Positions 1 through 6,971 of a stretch of 20,136 bases of DNA are shown here, one piece after another. Both the position numbers and the translations under genes were made by a program. The notes beneath the pieces were generated by a model that worked only from the letters and a program-made list of their open reading frames with translations, was not told where the DNA came from and did no database searches. Each line of letters opens with the position of its first letter. Position 1 is the first letter of the stretch. Source of the DNA: Smithella sp. ME-1. Lineage in GTDB: Bacteria; Desulfobacterota; Syntrophia; Syntrophales; Smithellaceae. The DNA lies in contig AWGX01000164.1 in NCBI GenBank assembly GCA_000495415.1, forward strand, positions 1 through 20,136, in the 5' to 3' direction.

Positions 1-88
1 TACGGGACAAGCTTTTGAACAGCCTCTGAATGGTAGTACCGTTCCCAACATTTTTTGAGATATCGAATAAACTGAAACGAGGAGATTC

Positions 89-829
89 GTGGAAATGAAA
101 CAACATGAAGCAGTAATTCGAGCCATGGAAGATAATGGAGGCTTCGCTACTCTTGCATATTTAAATCAAAATGCTTTATTGGTAGAAGGTTGTGAATGGA
201 AAACAAAAACGCCTTTTGCAAGCATTCGCCGCATTGTTCAAGATGAACGTTTTTTCTTTAAGATACGGCCGGGATTATGGGCATTAAAAACCTATAAAGA
301 TAACTTGCCTCCGGAAATCCTACCAAGGAAAGGTGAATCCAAAGAGAAAAAAGAAGAATATTCTCATGCCTACTATCAAGGTCTGCTTGTAGAATTGGGT
401 AATTTTAAAAAATTCAAAACATTTATTCCAAGTCAGGATAAAAACAAACTTTATTTAGGGAAAAAGCTTTCTGATATTGCAACAACCTCTGAAATTTTTA
501 AATTCAGCTATGATAGAATCATAAAAAAAGCAAAAACTGTCGATGTCACGTGGTTTAATGAAAGGGACATGCCTGCAAGCCTTTTTGAAATTGAGCATTC
601 CACAGATATACAGAATTCATTATTAAAATTTGTTGAGTTGCAGGATTTCCACGCCAGCTTCTGCATTGTGGCTCATGAAGTCAGGAAAAAAGAATTTCAA
701 GCCAAAATGTCTTTGGGGGCATTTAAATCAATAAATGAGCGTGTAAAATTTTTAAATTATGATGATGTTGCAGAATTACACACGAAAACAAGTGAATATA
801 TTATTATAGAATCGAAGCTTCGATTCTAA
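89..829 (+). CDS. HARE-type winged-helix protein with PD-(D/E)xK-like nuclease domain
   Basis: The product is 246 residues. Residues 1-66 look like a HARE-HTH winged helix: a helical start, a basic patch near S45-R48, and the typical strand ending FFKIRPGLWAL at 56-66. This fold is found on restriction enzymes and chromatin proteins and is thought to bind DNA. Residues 90-240 resemble a restriction-endonuclease-like domain: a GLLVELGN helix near 98-105, then D152 in VDVTW and E167/E169 in FEIEHST, matching the usual D...ExE/ExK active-site layout. A canonical ExK lysine is not obvious, so catalysis is uncertain. The start is GTG at 89 or ATG at 95; GAGGAG at 79-84 lies 4 and 10 bases before them. 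The stop overlaps the next ATG, so the two genes are translationally coupled. A defence or DNA-repair role is inference from domain type only. Confidence 0.7.
   Translation: MEMKQHEAVIRAMEDNGGFATLAYLNQNALLVEGCEWKTKTPFASIRRIVQDERFFFKIRPGLWALKTYKDNLPPEILPRKGESKEKKEEYSHAYYQGLLVELGNFKKFKTFIPSQDKNKLYLGKKLSDIATTSEIFKFSYDRIIKKAKTVDVTWFNERDMPASLFEIEHSTDIQNSLLKFVELQDFHASFCIVAHEVRKKEFQAKMSLGAFKSINERVKFLNYDDVAELHTKTSEYIIIESKLRF
807..828. repeat. Perfect 22-bp palindrome across a stop/start overlap
   Basis: TAGAATCGAAG is followed directly by its exact reverse complement, giving 11-bp arms with no spacer. It covers the last codons and most of the TAA stop (827-829) of the upstream gene and abuts the ATG (829) of the next. 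As RNA it could form a 9-bp stem with a 4-base loop just before the second start codon; as DNA it could be a dimer binding site. No U-tract follows, so it is not an intrinsic terminator. Confidence 0.85.
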
Positions 830-1044
830 TGAAAAGGGTAAATATGAAAAACTCATTAAGTCAATGGGCAGAAGCAATAGCATTGAGAATTAGTGATGAA
901 TGGACTGGCAAATCAAGTTTTCCAGAAGATTCTGCGTTGTTGAAAGAAGTGCTGACAAAAGCTTTACGTGCGGTGCCAACTGAGTGTAAAAGATTAATTG
1001 GTACCGGAATTATAGAAGAATCTTATTTTAAAGCTCTGGATTAA
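829..1044 (+). CDS. Small hypothetical protein coupled to the HARE/nuclease gene
   Basis: A 71-residue soluble protein that I do not recognise. It begins on the A of the preceding TAA (TAATG overlap), a standard sign of translational coupling. A second in-frame ATG at 844 would give a 66-residue product. The sequence looks helical and amphipathic (QWAEAIALRISDEW near 13-26), with no signal peptide, membrane segment or cysteine pair. The tight overlap suggests a function with the upstream protein, for example as a partner or inhibitor, but that is inference. The palindrome at the junction may modulate its translation. Confidence 0.6.
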   Translation: MKRVNMKNSLSQWAEAIALRISDEWTGKSSFPEDSALLKEVLTKALRAVPTECKRLIGTGIIEESYFKALD

Positions 1045-1100
1045 AAATAAATTGTTTTTTATTCTTATCCATATTTGAAGTTTTAGATAATAACATTATA

Positions 1101-1304
1101 ATGAAGAACACATCTGACCCAAGAGAATTATTGGCTGATGAGTTGCATAATGCCGGTATTGATGTGCAAAAAGCTTTTTTCATAGCATTAGATGCAGGTA
1201 TAAATGGAGTAGATAAAGAATACTTAATGGATTTGGGCTTAAGAGGAGAGCAGCTAAAAATTATTGAAAATATTATCAAAGATTTCTACTGGGAATATCA
1301 ATAA
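1101..1304 (+). CDS. Small hypothetical protein
   Basis: A 67-residue acidic, helix-rich open frame starting at ATG 1101, 56 bases after the previous stop. I see no good Shine-Dalgarno sequence before it (the upstream DNA is AT-rich), which lowers confidence. The protein has no cysteines, no signal peptide and no motif I recognise; it ends in an aromatic IKDFYWEYQ segment. It could be a third gene of the small cluster that opens the window. An antisense frame of similar length over the same DNA looks less like a gene, because it is rich in Ser, Phe and Lys and lacks an RBS. Confidence 0.4.
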   Translation: MKNTSDPRELLADELHNAGIDVQKAFFIALDAGINGVDKEYLMDLGLRGEQLKIIENIIKDFYWEYQ

Positions 1305-1406
1305 TAATGAGGTCAGGTTTTGAAATACAAATTTTTTATAAACAAGTATCAGGAAGAATTGATTTTTCACGGAGTTCATCAAAGAAAGAAAAGAGAAATT
1401 TAAAAA

Positions 1407-1523
1407 ATGATTACAGCAGGGATTGATATAGGGTCCATTACCGCGAAGGCGGCGTTATTTGCCGAGAAGTCCTACACAGAAATTATGTGTCACGCCACCG
1501 GCAATATCCGGAAGGTTAGATAG
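1407..1523 (+). pseudogene. Relic of an acyl-CoA dehydratase activase gene, internally deleted
   Basis: This 38-codon frame is a damaged second copy of the activase gene at 2567. Codons 1-18 match the start of that gene (GIDIGSITAKAALF shared exactly) and codons 19-32 match its residues 73-86 (EIMCHA shared). The gap is an in-frame loss of 54 codons, and both edges in the intact gene carry ATTTG, as expected for deletion between short direct repeats. After codon 32 the similarity ends and a TAG follows. Bases 1378-1407, just before and into the start, also match 2516-2545 at 26 of 30 positions, so upstream DNA was copied too. Most differences are third-position, meaning the two copies diverged as working genes before this one was broken. 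It ends 7 bases before the glycosyltransferase start. Confidence 0.85.
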
Positions 1524-1530
1524 AATAAAT

Positions 1531-2289
1531 ATGAAAAAAATATCTGTAATAATCCCATGCTACATGCAGGCGGATTATGTATCCGATGCTGTGTTGTCAG
1601 TAGTAAATCAAACAGTGCCGCCGGAAGAAATTCTGGTGCTTACTATGGATGACAAATCAAATGATAAATTACGTCAGTTGACAAATTATTTAAAACTACC
1701 TTCTGATTATTTAAGATGGCTTACTACTCCAAAACAATATGTTCCGGCAGCCAGGAACTACTTAATAAGTCAGTCTATCGGTGATTATTTTATTCCTCTT
1801 GATGCGGATGATTATTTGGAAAGTAATTTTATTGAAGAAGTATCTAAAATAGACGCGGATATCGTTTATACTGATGCTCAGGAATTTGGCATATCAAACA
1901 AGAAACTCTGTATTGATCGGGAAGCGTCATTAGAAAAATTGCGATATCGAAACTGCATCCATTGCTGTTCTTTAGTAAAGAGAGATTCTTTTGAAAAAAG
2001 CGGGAAATATAATGAAACTCTTATCCATGGCTTGGAAGATTATGAATTGTGGCTTAATATGTATAAACACGGATATCATGCCAAATACTGTGAATCTACA
2101 TTCTTTTGGTATCGTCGAAAAAATCATTCCATGGTTATGGGCGTAGCAAGAAATCCTGAGCGTATTTATCAAATGGTAAGAGACCTGCACCCTGATTTAC
2201 ACAAATGGGGTTTAATTCAGCTAGTAAAATTCAAGCTTAATAAATACAGGGTCATTATCCGTTCGGGCGGGAAACTGCAAGGCTCATAA
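1531..2289 (+). CDS. Family 2 glycosyltransferase (GT-A fold)
   Basis: The product is 252 residues and should transfer a sugar from a nucleotide donor to a surface glycan or lipid-linked acceptor; the substrate cannot be read from sequence. It opens with the GT2 signature ISVIIPCY and a conserved SVVNQT helix. The metal/nucleotide-binding DxD is LDADD at 90-94 (D91, D93, D94), and the ED acceptor-site motif is in GLEDYELW. There is no membrane segment, so it is probably cytosolic or peripheral. I chose ATG 1531: an upstream in-frame ATG at 1459 only adds 24 residues read out of frame through the activase relic. No strong RBS lies at normal distance (GGAAGG is about 15 bases away), so coupling to the 38-codon relic frame is plausible. 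No other glycan genes are nearby, which suggests a single acquired gene. Confidence 0.88.
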   Translation: MKKISVIIPCYMQADYVSDAVLSVVNQTVPPEEILVLTMDDKSNDKLRQLTNYLKLPSDYLRWLTTPKQYVPAARNYLISQSIGDYFIPLDADDYLESNFIEEVSKIDADIVYTDAQEFGISNKKLCIDREASLEKLRYRNCIHCCSLVKRDSFEKSGKYNETLIHGLEDYELWLNMYKHGYHAKYCESTFFWYRRKNHSMVMGVARNPERIYQMVRDLHPDLHKWGLIQLVKFKLNKYRVIIRSGGKLQGS

Positions 2290-2515
2290 GTGCTGTGAAA
2301 AATAATGTATGTTAGTCATGTGCATCGGAAATCCCTTGATGTCTAATTCAGCGTGTTTTGGTGATATATTAAAAAATAATCAGCAAAAAAGTGCACTTAT
2401 CCTTGGTAAGATCAGGAGAAATGTGCTTTAGTTAATAAGTCTAATTAAGCGGAATTAATGAATGGGGTGTTTCTGAAAGCCGGGCTCCGAAACAAGAGAC
2501 GTTTCCATGGAAATA
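2290..2515. other. Intergenic DNA with no recognised gene
   Basis: No coding frame stands out between the glycosyltransferase and the activase upstream region. An 8-bp inverted repeat (ATAAGTGC at 2286-2293, GCACTTAT at 2393-2400) brackets about 100 bases, but no U-tract follows either arm. A 27-codon frame from ATG 2458 ends in HGNNQKKEREI, which resembles a frame ending HGVHQRKKREI just before the relic at 1407. This shows that the duplicated upstream DNA may extend further left than the clear 30-base match. Confidence 0.4.
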
Positions 2516-2566
2516 ATCAAAAAAAGGAAAGAGAAATCTAAAAAGTAGTACGTAAAAAAATTAAAA

Positions 2567-3334
2567 ATGACAACAGCAGGCATTGACATAGGTTCCATTA
2601 CGGCAAAGGCGGCTTTATTTGAAAATGGCAAACTTCTGGCTACGAAGGTTATTTTTACCGGATACAATTCGGAAGCCGCAGGTCTTAAGGTATATGAAGA
2701 AATTTTAAGCGAAAAAGGAATTGATAAAAACAGTGTAACGAAAATTGTTTCTACCGGCTACGGCCGCAACAGCGTAAAATTTGCTGATAAATCCTTTACA
2801 GAAATCATGTGTCATGCCGCCGGTGCTTATTTCCTGAATCCTCATGTGCTCACCATCATTGATATCGGAGGACAGGACAGCAAAGCCATTCTCCTTGACG
2901 ATAAAGGCAAGGTAAAAAATTTCGTTATGAATGATAAGTGCGCTGCCGGAACCGGGCGATTTCTGGAAGTGATGGCCAGAGCTCTGGAAGTCAATCTGGA
3001 CGAGTTTGGGGCCATGTCTATAAAATCGAAACATCCTTCCAAAATAAGCAGCCTTTGCACAGTGTTTGCAGAATCGGAAGTTATATCTCTGATAGCAAAA
3101 GGAAATCAGAGGATGGATATAATCGCCGGAATTCATGAATCTATCGCTTCCAGAATTTCATCCATGATTGGACGTGTCGGAATAAAAGAACCGGTCATGA
3201 TAACAGGAGGAGTTGCCCGGAATATCGGGGTTATCCATGCCCTTGAAAAGAAGCTGGGAATAAAAATAGAGGTATCGCCTTATGCTCAGGTCAACGGAGC
3301 GATAGGTGCCGCCATTTTGGCTGCTTCACTATAA
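2567..3334 (+). CDS. ATP-dependent activase of 2-hydroxyacyl-CoA dehydratase / BcrA-BadF type
   Basis: This 255-residue protein belongs to the BcrA/BcrD/BadF/HgdC ATPase family (ASKHA fold). Members form a homodimer around one [4Fe-4S] cluster and use ATP hydrolysis to push low-potential electrons into 2-hydroxyacyl-CoA dehydratases or benzoyl-CoA reductases. Seen here: phosphate-1 motif GIDIGSITAK at 5-14, phosphate-2 motif IIDIGGQDSK near 97-106, cluster ligands C125 (NDKCAAGTG) and C164 (SSLCTVFAESEV), and adenosine motif ITGGVARN near 213. Length is typical and all key residues are present. The dehydratase subunits it should serve are not in this window, so its partner is unknown and must be encoded elsewhere. 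A broken paralogue lies at 1407. A terminator follows at 3380-3418. Confidence 0.92.
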   Translation: MTTAGIDIGSITAKAALFENGKLLATKVIFTGYNSEAAGLKVYEEILSEKGIDKNSVTKIVSTGYGRNSVKFADKSFTEIMCHAAGAYFLNPHVLTIIDIGGQDSKAILLDDKGKVKNFVMNDKCAAGTGRFLEVMARALEVNLDEFGAMSIKSKHPSKISSLCTVFAESEVISLIAKGNQRMDIIAGIHESIASRISSMIGRVGIKEPVMITGGVARNIGVIHALEKKLGIKIEVSPYAQVNGAIGAAILAASL

Positions 3335-3379
3335 TCTTTTGCCCGCAATTCTGAATAACTGAACTTTTGAGAAAGTTAA

Positions 3380-3418
3380 AATAAAACAGGCAGGATATAA
3401 GACACTGCCTGTTTTATT
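3380..3418. terminator. Bidirectional intrinsic terminator between convergent genes
   Basis: AATAAAACAGGCAG at 3380-3393 and its exact complement at 3405-3418 form a 14-bp stem with an 11-base loop. A run of T follows on the plus strand (3421-3428) and A-rich DNA precedes it, so it can end both the activase transcript and the SWIB transcript. Confidence 0.88.
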
Positions 3419-3426
3419 AAATTTTT

Positions 3427-3753
3427 TTATTCGATATTGGCGCTGACAACAGAGGCTATCTGCATCATATCAATGGTCTGTCCTTCTTTTAATTTGGTAA
3501 AATCAACAACCTTGCCGCTCTTGCCTGTAACTTTGGTATTATTAAATATCTTAATCAGCTTGGCATCGGCCACAATATTCTTTCCCGCGTTTTCCGGTTT
3601 GCCGTTAACAGTTTTGGTTTGCAGTTTATTTGCTTTAATATAGTCCCAAAGTTTCTTCGTTATTTCAGTGCGTGGAAGTGCTTTCGCTCCCAGCAGTGCT
3701 GCCAAATCCGCCTTTAATTTTACTGGTTTACTCAACCCTTTTTCTTCTGCCAT
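3427..3753 (-). CDS. SWIB/MDM2-domain protein
   Basis: A 108-residue basic protein whose centre matches the SWIB (BAF60b/MDM2-like) domain: ALPRTEITKKLWDYIKANKL near 34-53, then ADAKLIKIF and the C-terminal helix. In eukaryotes SWIB is part of SWI/SNF subunits. Bacteria carry it alone or fused to topoisomerase I, notably chlamydiae, and the bacterial role is still unclear. I chose the ATG at 3753 because GGAGG lies about 8 bases upstream of it; an upstream in-frame start would add 30 residues that overlap the promoter. It is a single-gene unit with its own strong promoter (3814-3843) and the shared terminator at 3380-3418. It faces away from the ketoacyl synthase gene. Confidence 0.88.
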   Translation of the reverse strand: MAEEKGLSKPVKLKADLAALLGAKALPRTEITKKLWDYIKANKLQTKTVNGKPENAGKNIVADAKLIKIFNNTKVTGKSGKVVDFTKLKEGQTIDMMQIASVVSANIE

Positions 3754-3813
3754 AATTAAGCCTCCGTTTTTCTGAATTGTGTTAGATTTTTTTAACAAGA
3801 TATTTCGCAAGAA

Positions 3814-3843
3814 AGTATAAGAACTTTCTATTTTATATGTCAA
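3814..3843 (-). promoter_or_regulatory. Sigma-70-type promoter of the SWIB gene
   Basis: On the minus strand a perfect TTGACA (3843-3838) is 18 bases from TATACT (3819-3814). The predicted RNA start is near 3807, leaving a leader of about 54 bases. A perfect 6-bp inverted repeat, GAAAGT/ACTTTC with 6-base spacer (3811-3828), straddles the -10 box and could be an operator. Confidence 0.7.
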
Positions 3844-4017
3844 GAAAATATTGAATACCTGCTTTTATTATCTATTCATATAAATAAGGCTGATTAATTA
3901 TTGACTTCGTTCATATAAAGGTAATGTTTATTGCTTTTTCGCGGAACATCGGGTATGCCATACAAAAAAATAATTAAATTTTATCGCTATATATTTTAAA
4001 AAAGAAGGACTTTCAAA

Positions 4018-5154
4018 ATGACAGCAAGTTTATCCCCCAAAATCGTTATTAGCGGTTCGGGGATTTGGACACCAACAGATGTAATAACCAATGAGGAGTT
4101 GGTTGAAAGTTATAATACTTATGCGGGGAAATTTAATTCTGATCATGCAGCTGATATAGCTTCAGGTAAAATCAAGGAAAAGCCTCTCTCCAGTGTAAGA
4201 TTCATCGAGAAATCATCCGGAATTAAGGCCCGGTATGTATATACGAAGGAAGGCATTTTAGATATTAATCGCATGCGTCCCAAGTTTCCTGAAAGAAAAG
4301 AAGAAGAATTAAGCATTCAGGCAGAGATTGGTGCTTTTGCGGCGCGGAAGGCAATGGCCACCGCCGGTAAGACGGCAGCTGATATTGATGCTGTTATTGT
4401 TGCCGGTGCTTATACCCAGCGGGCATATCCGGCTATTGCCATCGAAATACAGCATGAATTAGGTATTAATGGTTTTGGATTTGATATGTTGGTGGCTTGT
4501 TCGGCGGCGACATTCGGTCTTCACCGCGCATATGACAGTTTAAAGTCCGGTTCAGCAAAGTGTGTTTTGGCTATAAATCCGGAACTGAATACTCCCCAGG
4601 TAAATTTTTGTGATCGTGATAGCCATTTCATTTTTGGTGATGTCAGTACTGCCGTAATAATGGAGAGATCTGAAACATGTACTTCTCCGAACAGTTATGA
4701 AATATTAAGTACAAAAGCGCTGACTCAATTTTCGAGTAACATCCGCTCCAATTTCGGACATCTGTCTTATGTTACGGATGATGATCCTTTTGGATGGGAT
4801 AAGCTTTTTCATCAGTCAGGGCGTATTGTTTTTAAAGAAGTAAGTCCGATTGCCGCCAAACATATTAGTGAACATCTGGCAAGTCTTGGCTTAAAGCCCG
4901 AAGAAGTGAAAAGATTTTGGCTTCACCAGGCGAATATCAATATGAACAATATGGTAGTTAAAGAGCTTCTTGGTGAGGATGTGGATGAGAAAAGCATACC
5001 AACCATTCTTGATCAATATGCAAATACCGCGTCTGCAGGATCAATTATTGCTTTTCACCTTTATAATAATGACCTGAAAAAGGGTGATCTAGGAGTAATC
5101 TGTTCTTTTGGCGCCGGATATTCCGTTGGTAGTTTGGTGCTGCGTAAACGGTGA
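4018..5154 (+). CDS. Beta-ketoacyl-ACP synthase III, DarB/PA3286-like
   Basis: A 378-residue thiolase-fold enzyme expected to condense an acyl-CoA primer with malonyl-ACP. The catalytic triad is visible: C161 in VACSAATFG, H303 in LHQANINMN and N336 in YANTASAGS. The protein is about 50 residues longer than housekeeping FabH and has an early insertion around RMRPKFPERKEEELS. These traits fit the DarB/PA3286 branch, which includes enzymes using medium-chain acyl-CoA or making alkylated resorcinol-type products, rather than true acetyl-CoA FabH. AGAAGGA lies 8 bases before the ATG. No acyl carrier protein, FabG or FabD gene is adjacent, so this is not a normal fab cluster. The real substrate is open. 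Confidence 0.88.
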   Translation: MTASLSPKIVISGSGIWTPTDVITNEELVESYNTYAGKFNSDHAADIASGKIKEKPLSSVRFIEKSSGIKARYVYTKEGILDINRMRPKFPERKEEELSIQAEIGAFAARKAMATAGKTAADIDAVIVAGAYTQRAYPAIAIEIQHELGINGFGFDMLVACSAATFGLHRAYDSLKSGSAKCVLAINPELNTPQVNFCDRDSHFIFGDVSTAVIMERSETCTSPNSYEILSTKALTQFSSNIRSNFGHLSYVTDDDPFGWDKLFHQSGRIVFKEVSPIAAKHISEHLASLGLKPEEVKRFWLHQANINMNNMVVKELLGEDVDEKSIPTILDQYANTASAGSIIAFHLYNNDLKKGDLGVICSFGAGYSVGSLVLRKR

Positions 5155-5277
5155 ACCGGGTATGCGCTAACAGAACGAATCAAACTTTACTAAACTGATT
5201 TTTTCCTGCAACAAAAATCGATTGCAAATCTCATATAAGCAGTATTTTATCAAAATAATTCACTGGGGAGGAATGGA

Positions 5278-6807
5278 ATGATCCAGAAGCCGGGTTTTGA
5301 CAACGAAAAATACATCAAGGAGCAAACAGCGGAAATCCTTAAAAGAGTTGATCGCTTCGACAACAAACTATATTTGGAATTCGGCGGTAAACTTTTATAT
5401 GATTACCATGCCGCCCGTGTTCTTCCCGGTTATGATCCCAATGTAAAAATGCGTCTTCTTAGCGAGTTAAAGGATAAAGCGGATGTTGTTCTGTGTATTT
5501 TTGCCGGTGATATTGAAAGAAAAAAAATCCGTGCCGATTTCGGAATTACATATGATGCGGATGCTCTAAAACTTATAGATAATCTCCGGGTGTGGGGAAT
5601 AAATGTGTTGGGTGTCGTCATTACCCGCTTTGATGAACAACCGGCCGCCATAATATTCAAAAACAAACTGGAAAGACGAGGCATATCCGTTTACACACAT
5701 CGTTTTACCAAAGGTTATCCGACGGATGTGGAAACGATTGTCAGCGATGAAGGTTATGGCGCTAACAATTTTATTGAAACAAAAAAGCCTCTGGTTATAG
5801 TAACCGGGCCGGGACCGGGAAGCGGTAAAATGGCAACTTGTTTATCTCAACTGTATCATGACTATAAACGCGGCATAAAATCCGGTTACGCCAAGTTTGA
5901 AACTTTTCCCATCTGGAACATTCCTCTCAAACATCCGGTAAATGTGGCTTACGAAGCAGCCACGGCTGATATACGTGATTTCAATCTTATCGATCCGTTT
6001 CATCTTGACGCCTATGGAGAGAAGTCCGTTAATTATAATCGCGATGTAGAGGTTTTCCCTGTTTTGAAAAGAATTCTGGAAAAGATTACGGGAGAACCGT
6101 CATTTTACAAATCACCAACGGACATGGGCGTCAATCGAGCCGGATTCGCTATTATTGATGATGAAGTCACGAAAAAAGCAGCAAAAATGGAAATGATTCG
6201 CCGTTATTTCCGTTATCGCTGTGAATACGCAATGGGCTTTGCCGATAAAGAAACTGTTCAGCGTGTCGAACTATTTTTAAAAGATTTTAATCTTGTGCCT
6301 GAAGAGCGCTCTGTTGTTACACCGGCGCGGGAAGCTGCCGGAGTGGCTCCCGCGGAAGCGAGAGACTATGAAAGGGGTAACGAAGGAATATTCTGTGGCG
6401 CAGCTCTGGAATTAAAAGACGGAACGATAATAAAAGGAAGCAATTCTTCTCTGATGCACGCCGCAACCAGTATGGTTATACACGCCGTTAAGCATCTGGC
6501 AGAAATTCCGGACAAAATAAAACTTTTGCCTTCGCATATAACCGATTCGGTTAAGAATTTAAAAACAGAAATCCTTGATGAAAAATCGGTAAGTCTTGAT
6601 CTTGAAGAAGCGCTCATCGCCATTAGCATCAGTGCGACAAACAATCCGGCGGCCCAGTTGGCATTGGAAAAACTTCGAGAACTCCGAGATTGTGAAGCCC
6701 ATATGACTCATATTCCTACACCGGGAGACGAAACAGGACTTCGACGCCTGGGTGTTAACCTGACGACGGATCCTAACTTTTCAACCAATGATTTATTCAT
6801 AAAATAG
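5278..6807 (+). CDS. DUF1846 family protein
   Basis: A 509-residue protein with end-to-end resemblance to the conserved bacterial family DUF1846 (UPF0371), whose biochemical function I do not know. The N-terminal half has a Rossmann-like pattern (KADVVLCIFAG near 71-80). A glycine-rich, P-loop-like GPGPGSGK occurs at 177-184, followed by MATCLSQLYHD. The C-terminal half contains two alanine-rich helices and ends in a segment rich in Thr and Asp. It looks cytosolic, without a signal peptide. GGGGAGG sits 6 bases before the ATG. It is 123 bases downstream of the ketoacyl synthase and 164 before gap, so co-transcription with either is possible but not shown. Confidence 0.85.
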   Translation: MIQKPGFDNEKYIKEQTAEILKRVDRFDNKLYLEFGGKLLYDYHAARVLPGYDPNVKMRLLSELKDKADVVLCIFAGDIERKKIRADFGITYDADALKLIDNLRVWGINVLGVVITRFDEQPAAIIFKNKLERRGISVYTHRFTKGYPTDVETIVSDEGYGANNFIETKKPLVIVTGPGPGSGKMATCLSQLYHDYKRGIKSGYAKFETFPIWNIPLKHPVNVAYEAATADIRDFNLIDPFHLDAYGEKSVNYNRDVEVFPVLKRILEKITGEPSFYKSPTDMGVNRAGFAIIDDEVTKKAAKMEMIRRYFRYRCEYAMGFADKETVQRVELFLKDFNLVPEERSVVTPAREAAGVAPAEARDYERGNEGIFCGAALELKDGTIIKGSNSSLMHAATSMVIHAVKHLAEIPDKIKLLPSHITDSVKNLKTEILDEKSVSLDLEEALIAISISATNNPAAQLALEKLRELRDCEAHMTHIPTPGDETGLRRLGVNLTTDPNFSTNDLFIK

Positions 6808-6819
6808 AACATAATAAAA

Positions 6820-6858
6820 GAAGAAAATTCTGTCCTTTAGTTTTTAAGGATTTTCTTC
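6820..6858 (+). terminator. Possible two-part hairpin after the DUF1846 gene
   Basis: GAAGAAAA (6820-6827) pairs with TTTTCTTC (6851-6858), and inside it TCCTT (6833-6837) pairs with AAGGA (6846-6850) around an 8-base loop. A five-base bulge separates the stems. There is no clear U-tract after it, so it may be a weak terminator or a regulatory hairpin. Confidence 0.35.
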
Positions 6859-6916
6859 ACTATAATGGTAAACTTATTTGAAGCTACTTGCCTTACGATG
6901 CGGGAGGCAAAATCAA

Positions 6917-6945
6917 TTGACAAAGAAATCATCTTTTGATTAATA
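6917..6945 (+). promoter_or_regulatory. Candidate promoter of the gap-pgk-tpiA operon
   Basis: A perfect TTGACA at 6917-6922 stands 17 bases before TTAATA (6940-6945). The -10 element is poor, but the position, 27 bases before the gap ATG, is suitable. Confidence 0.35.
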
Positions 6946-6971
6946 ATTTTCAAAATATAAAGGAGGTTAAT

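Noticed and set aside
1028..1279. 83-codon minus-strand frame over the third small gene
   Set aside because: Rich in Ser, Phe and Lys and without an RBS; the plus frame follows the direction of its neighbours.
1459..1530. N-terminal extension of the glycosyltransferase to an upstream ATG
   Set aside because: These codons are the activase relic read in the wrong frame, and the GT2 fold starts properly at 1531.
2286..2400. 8-bp inverted repeat pair ATAAGTGC/GCACTTAT about 100 bases apart, as possible ends of a mobile element
   Set aside because: Too short, no target-site duplication seen and nothing coded between them.
2705..3136. 143-codon minus-strand frame inside the activase gene
   Set aside because: The plus-strand gene has all family motifs; the antisense frame has none.
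5197..5219. GATTTTT/AAAAATC hairpin after the ketoacyl synthase gene as a terminator
   Set aside because: The 7-bp stem is almost only A/T and has no T-run after it.
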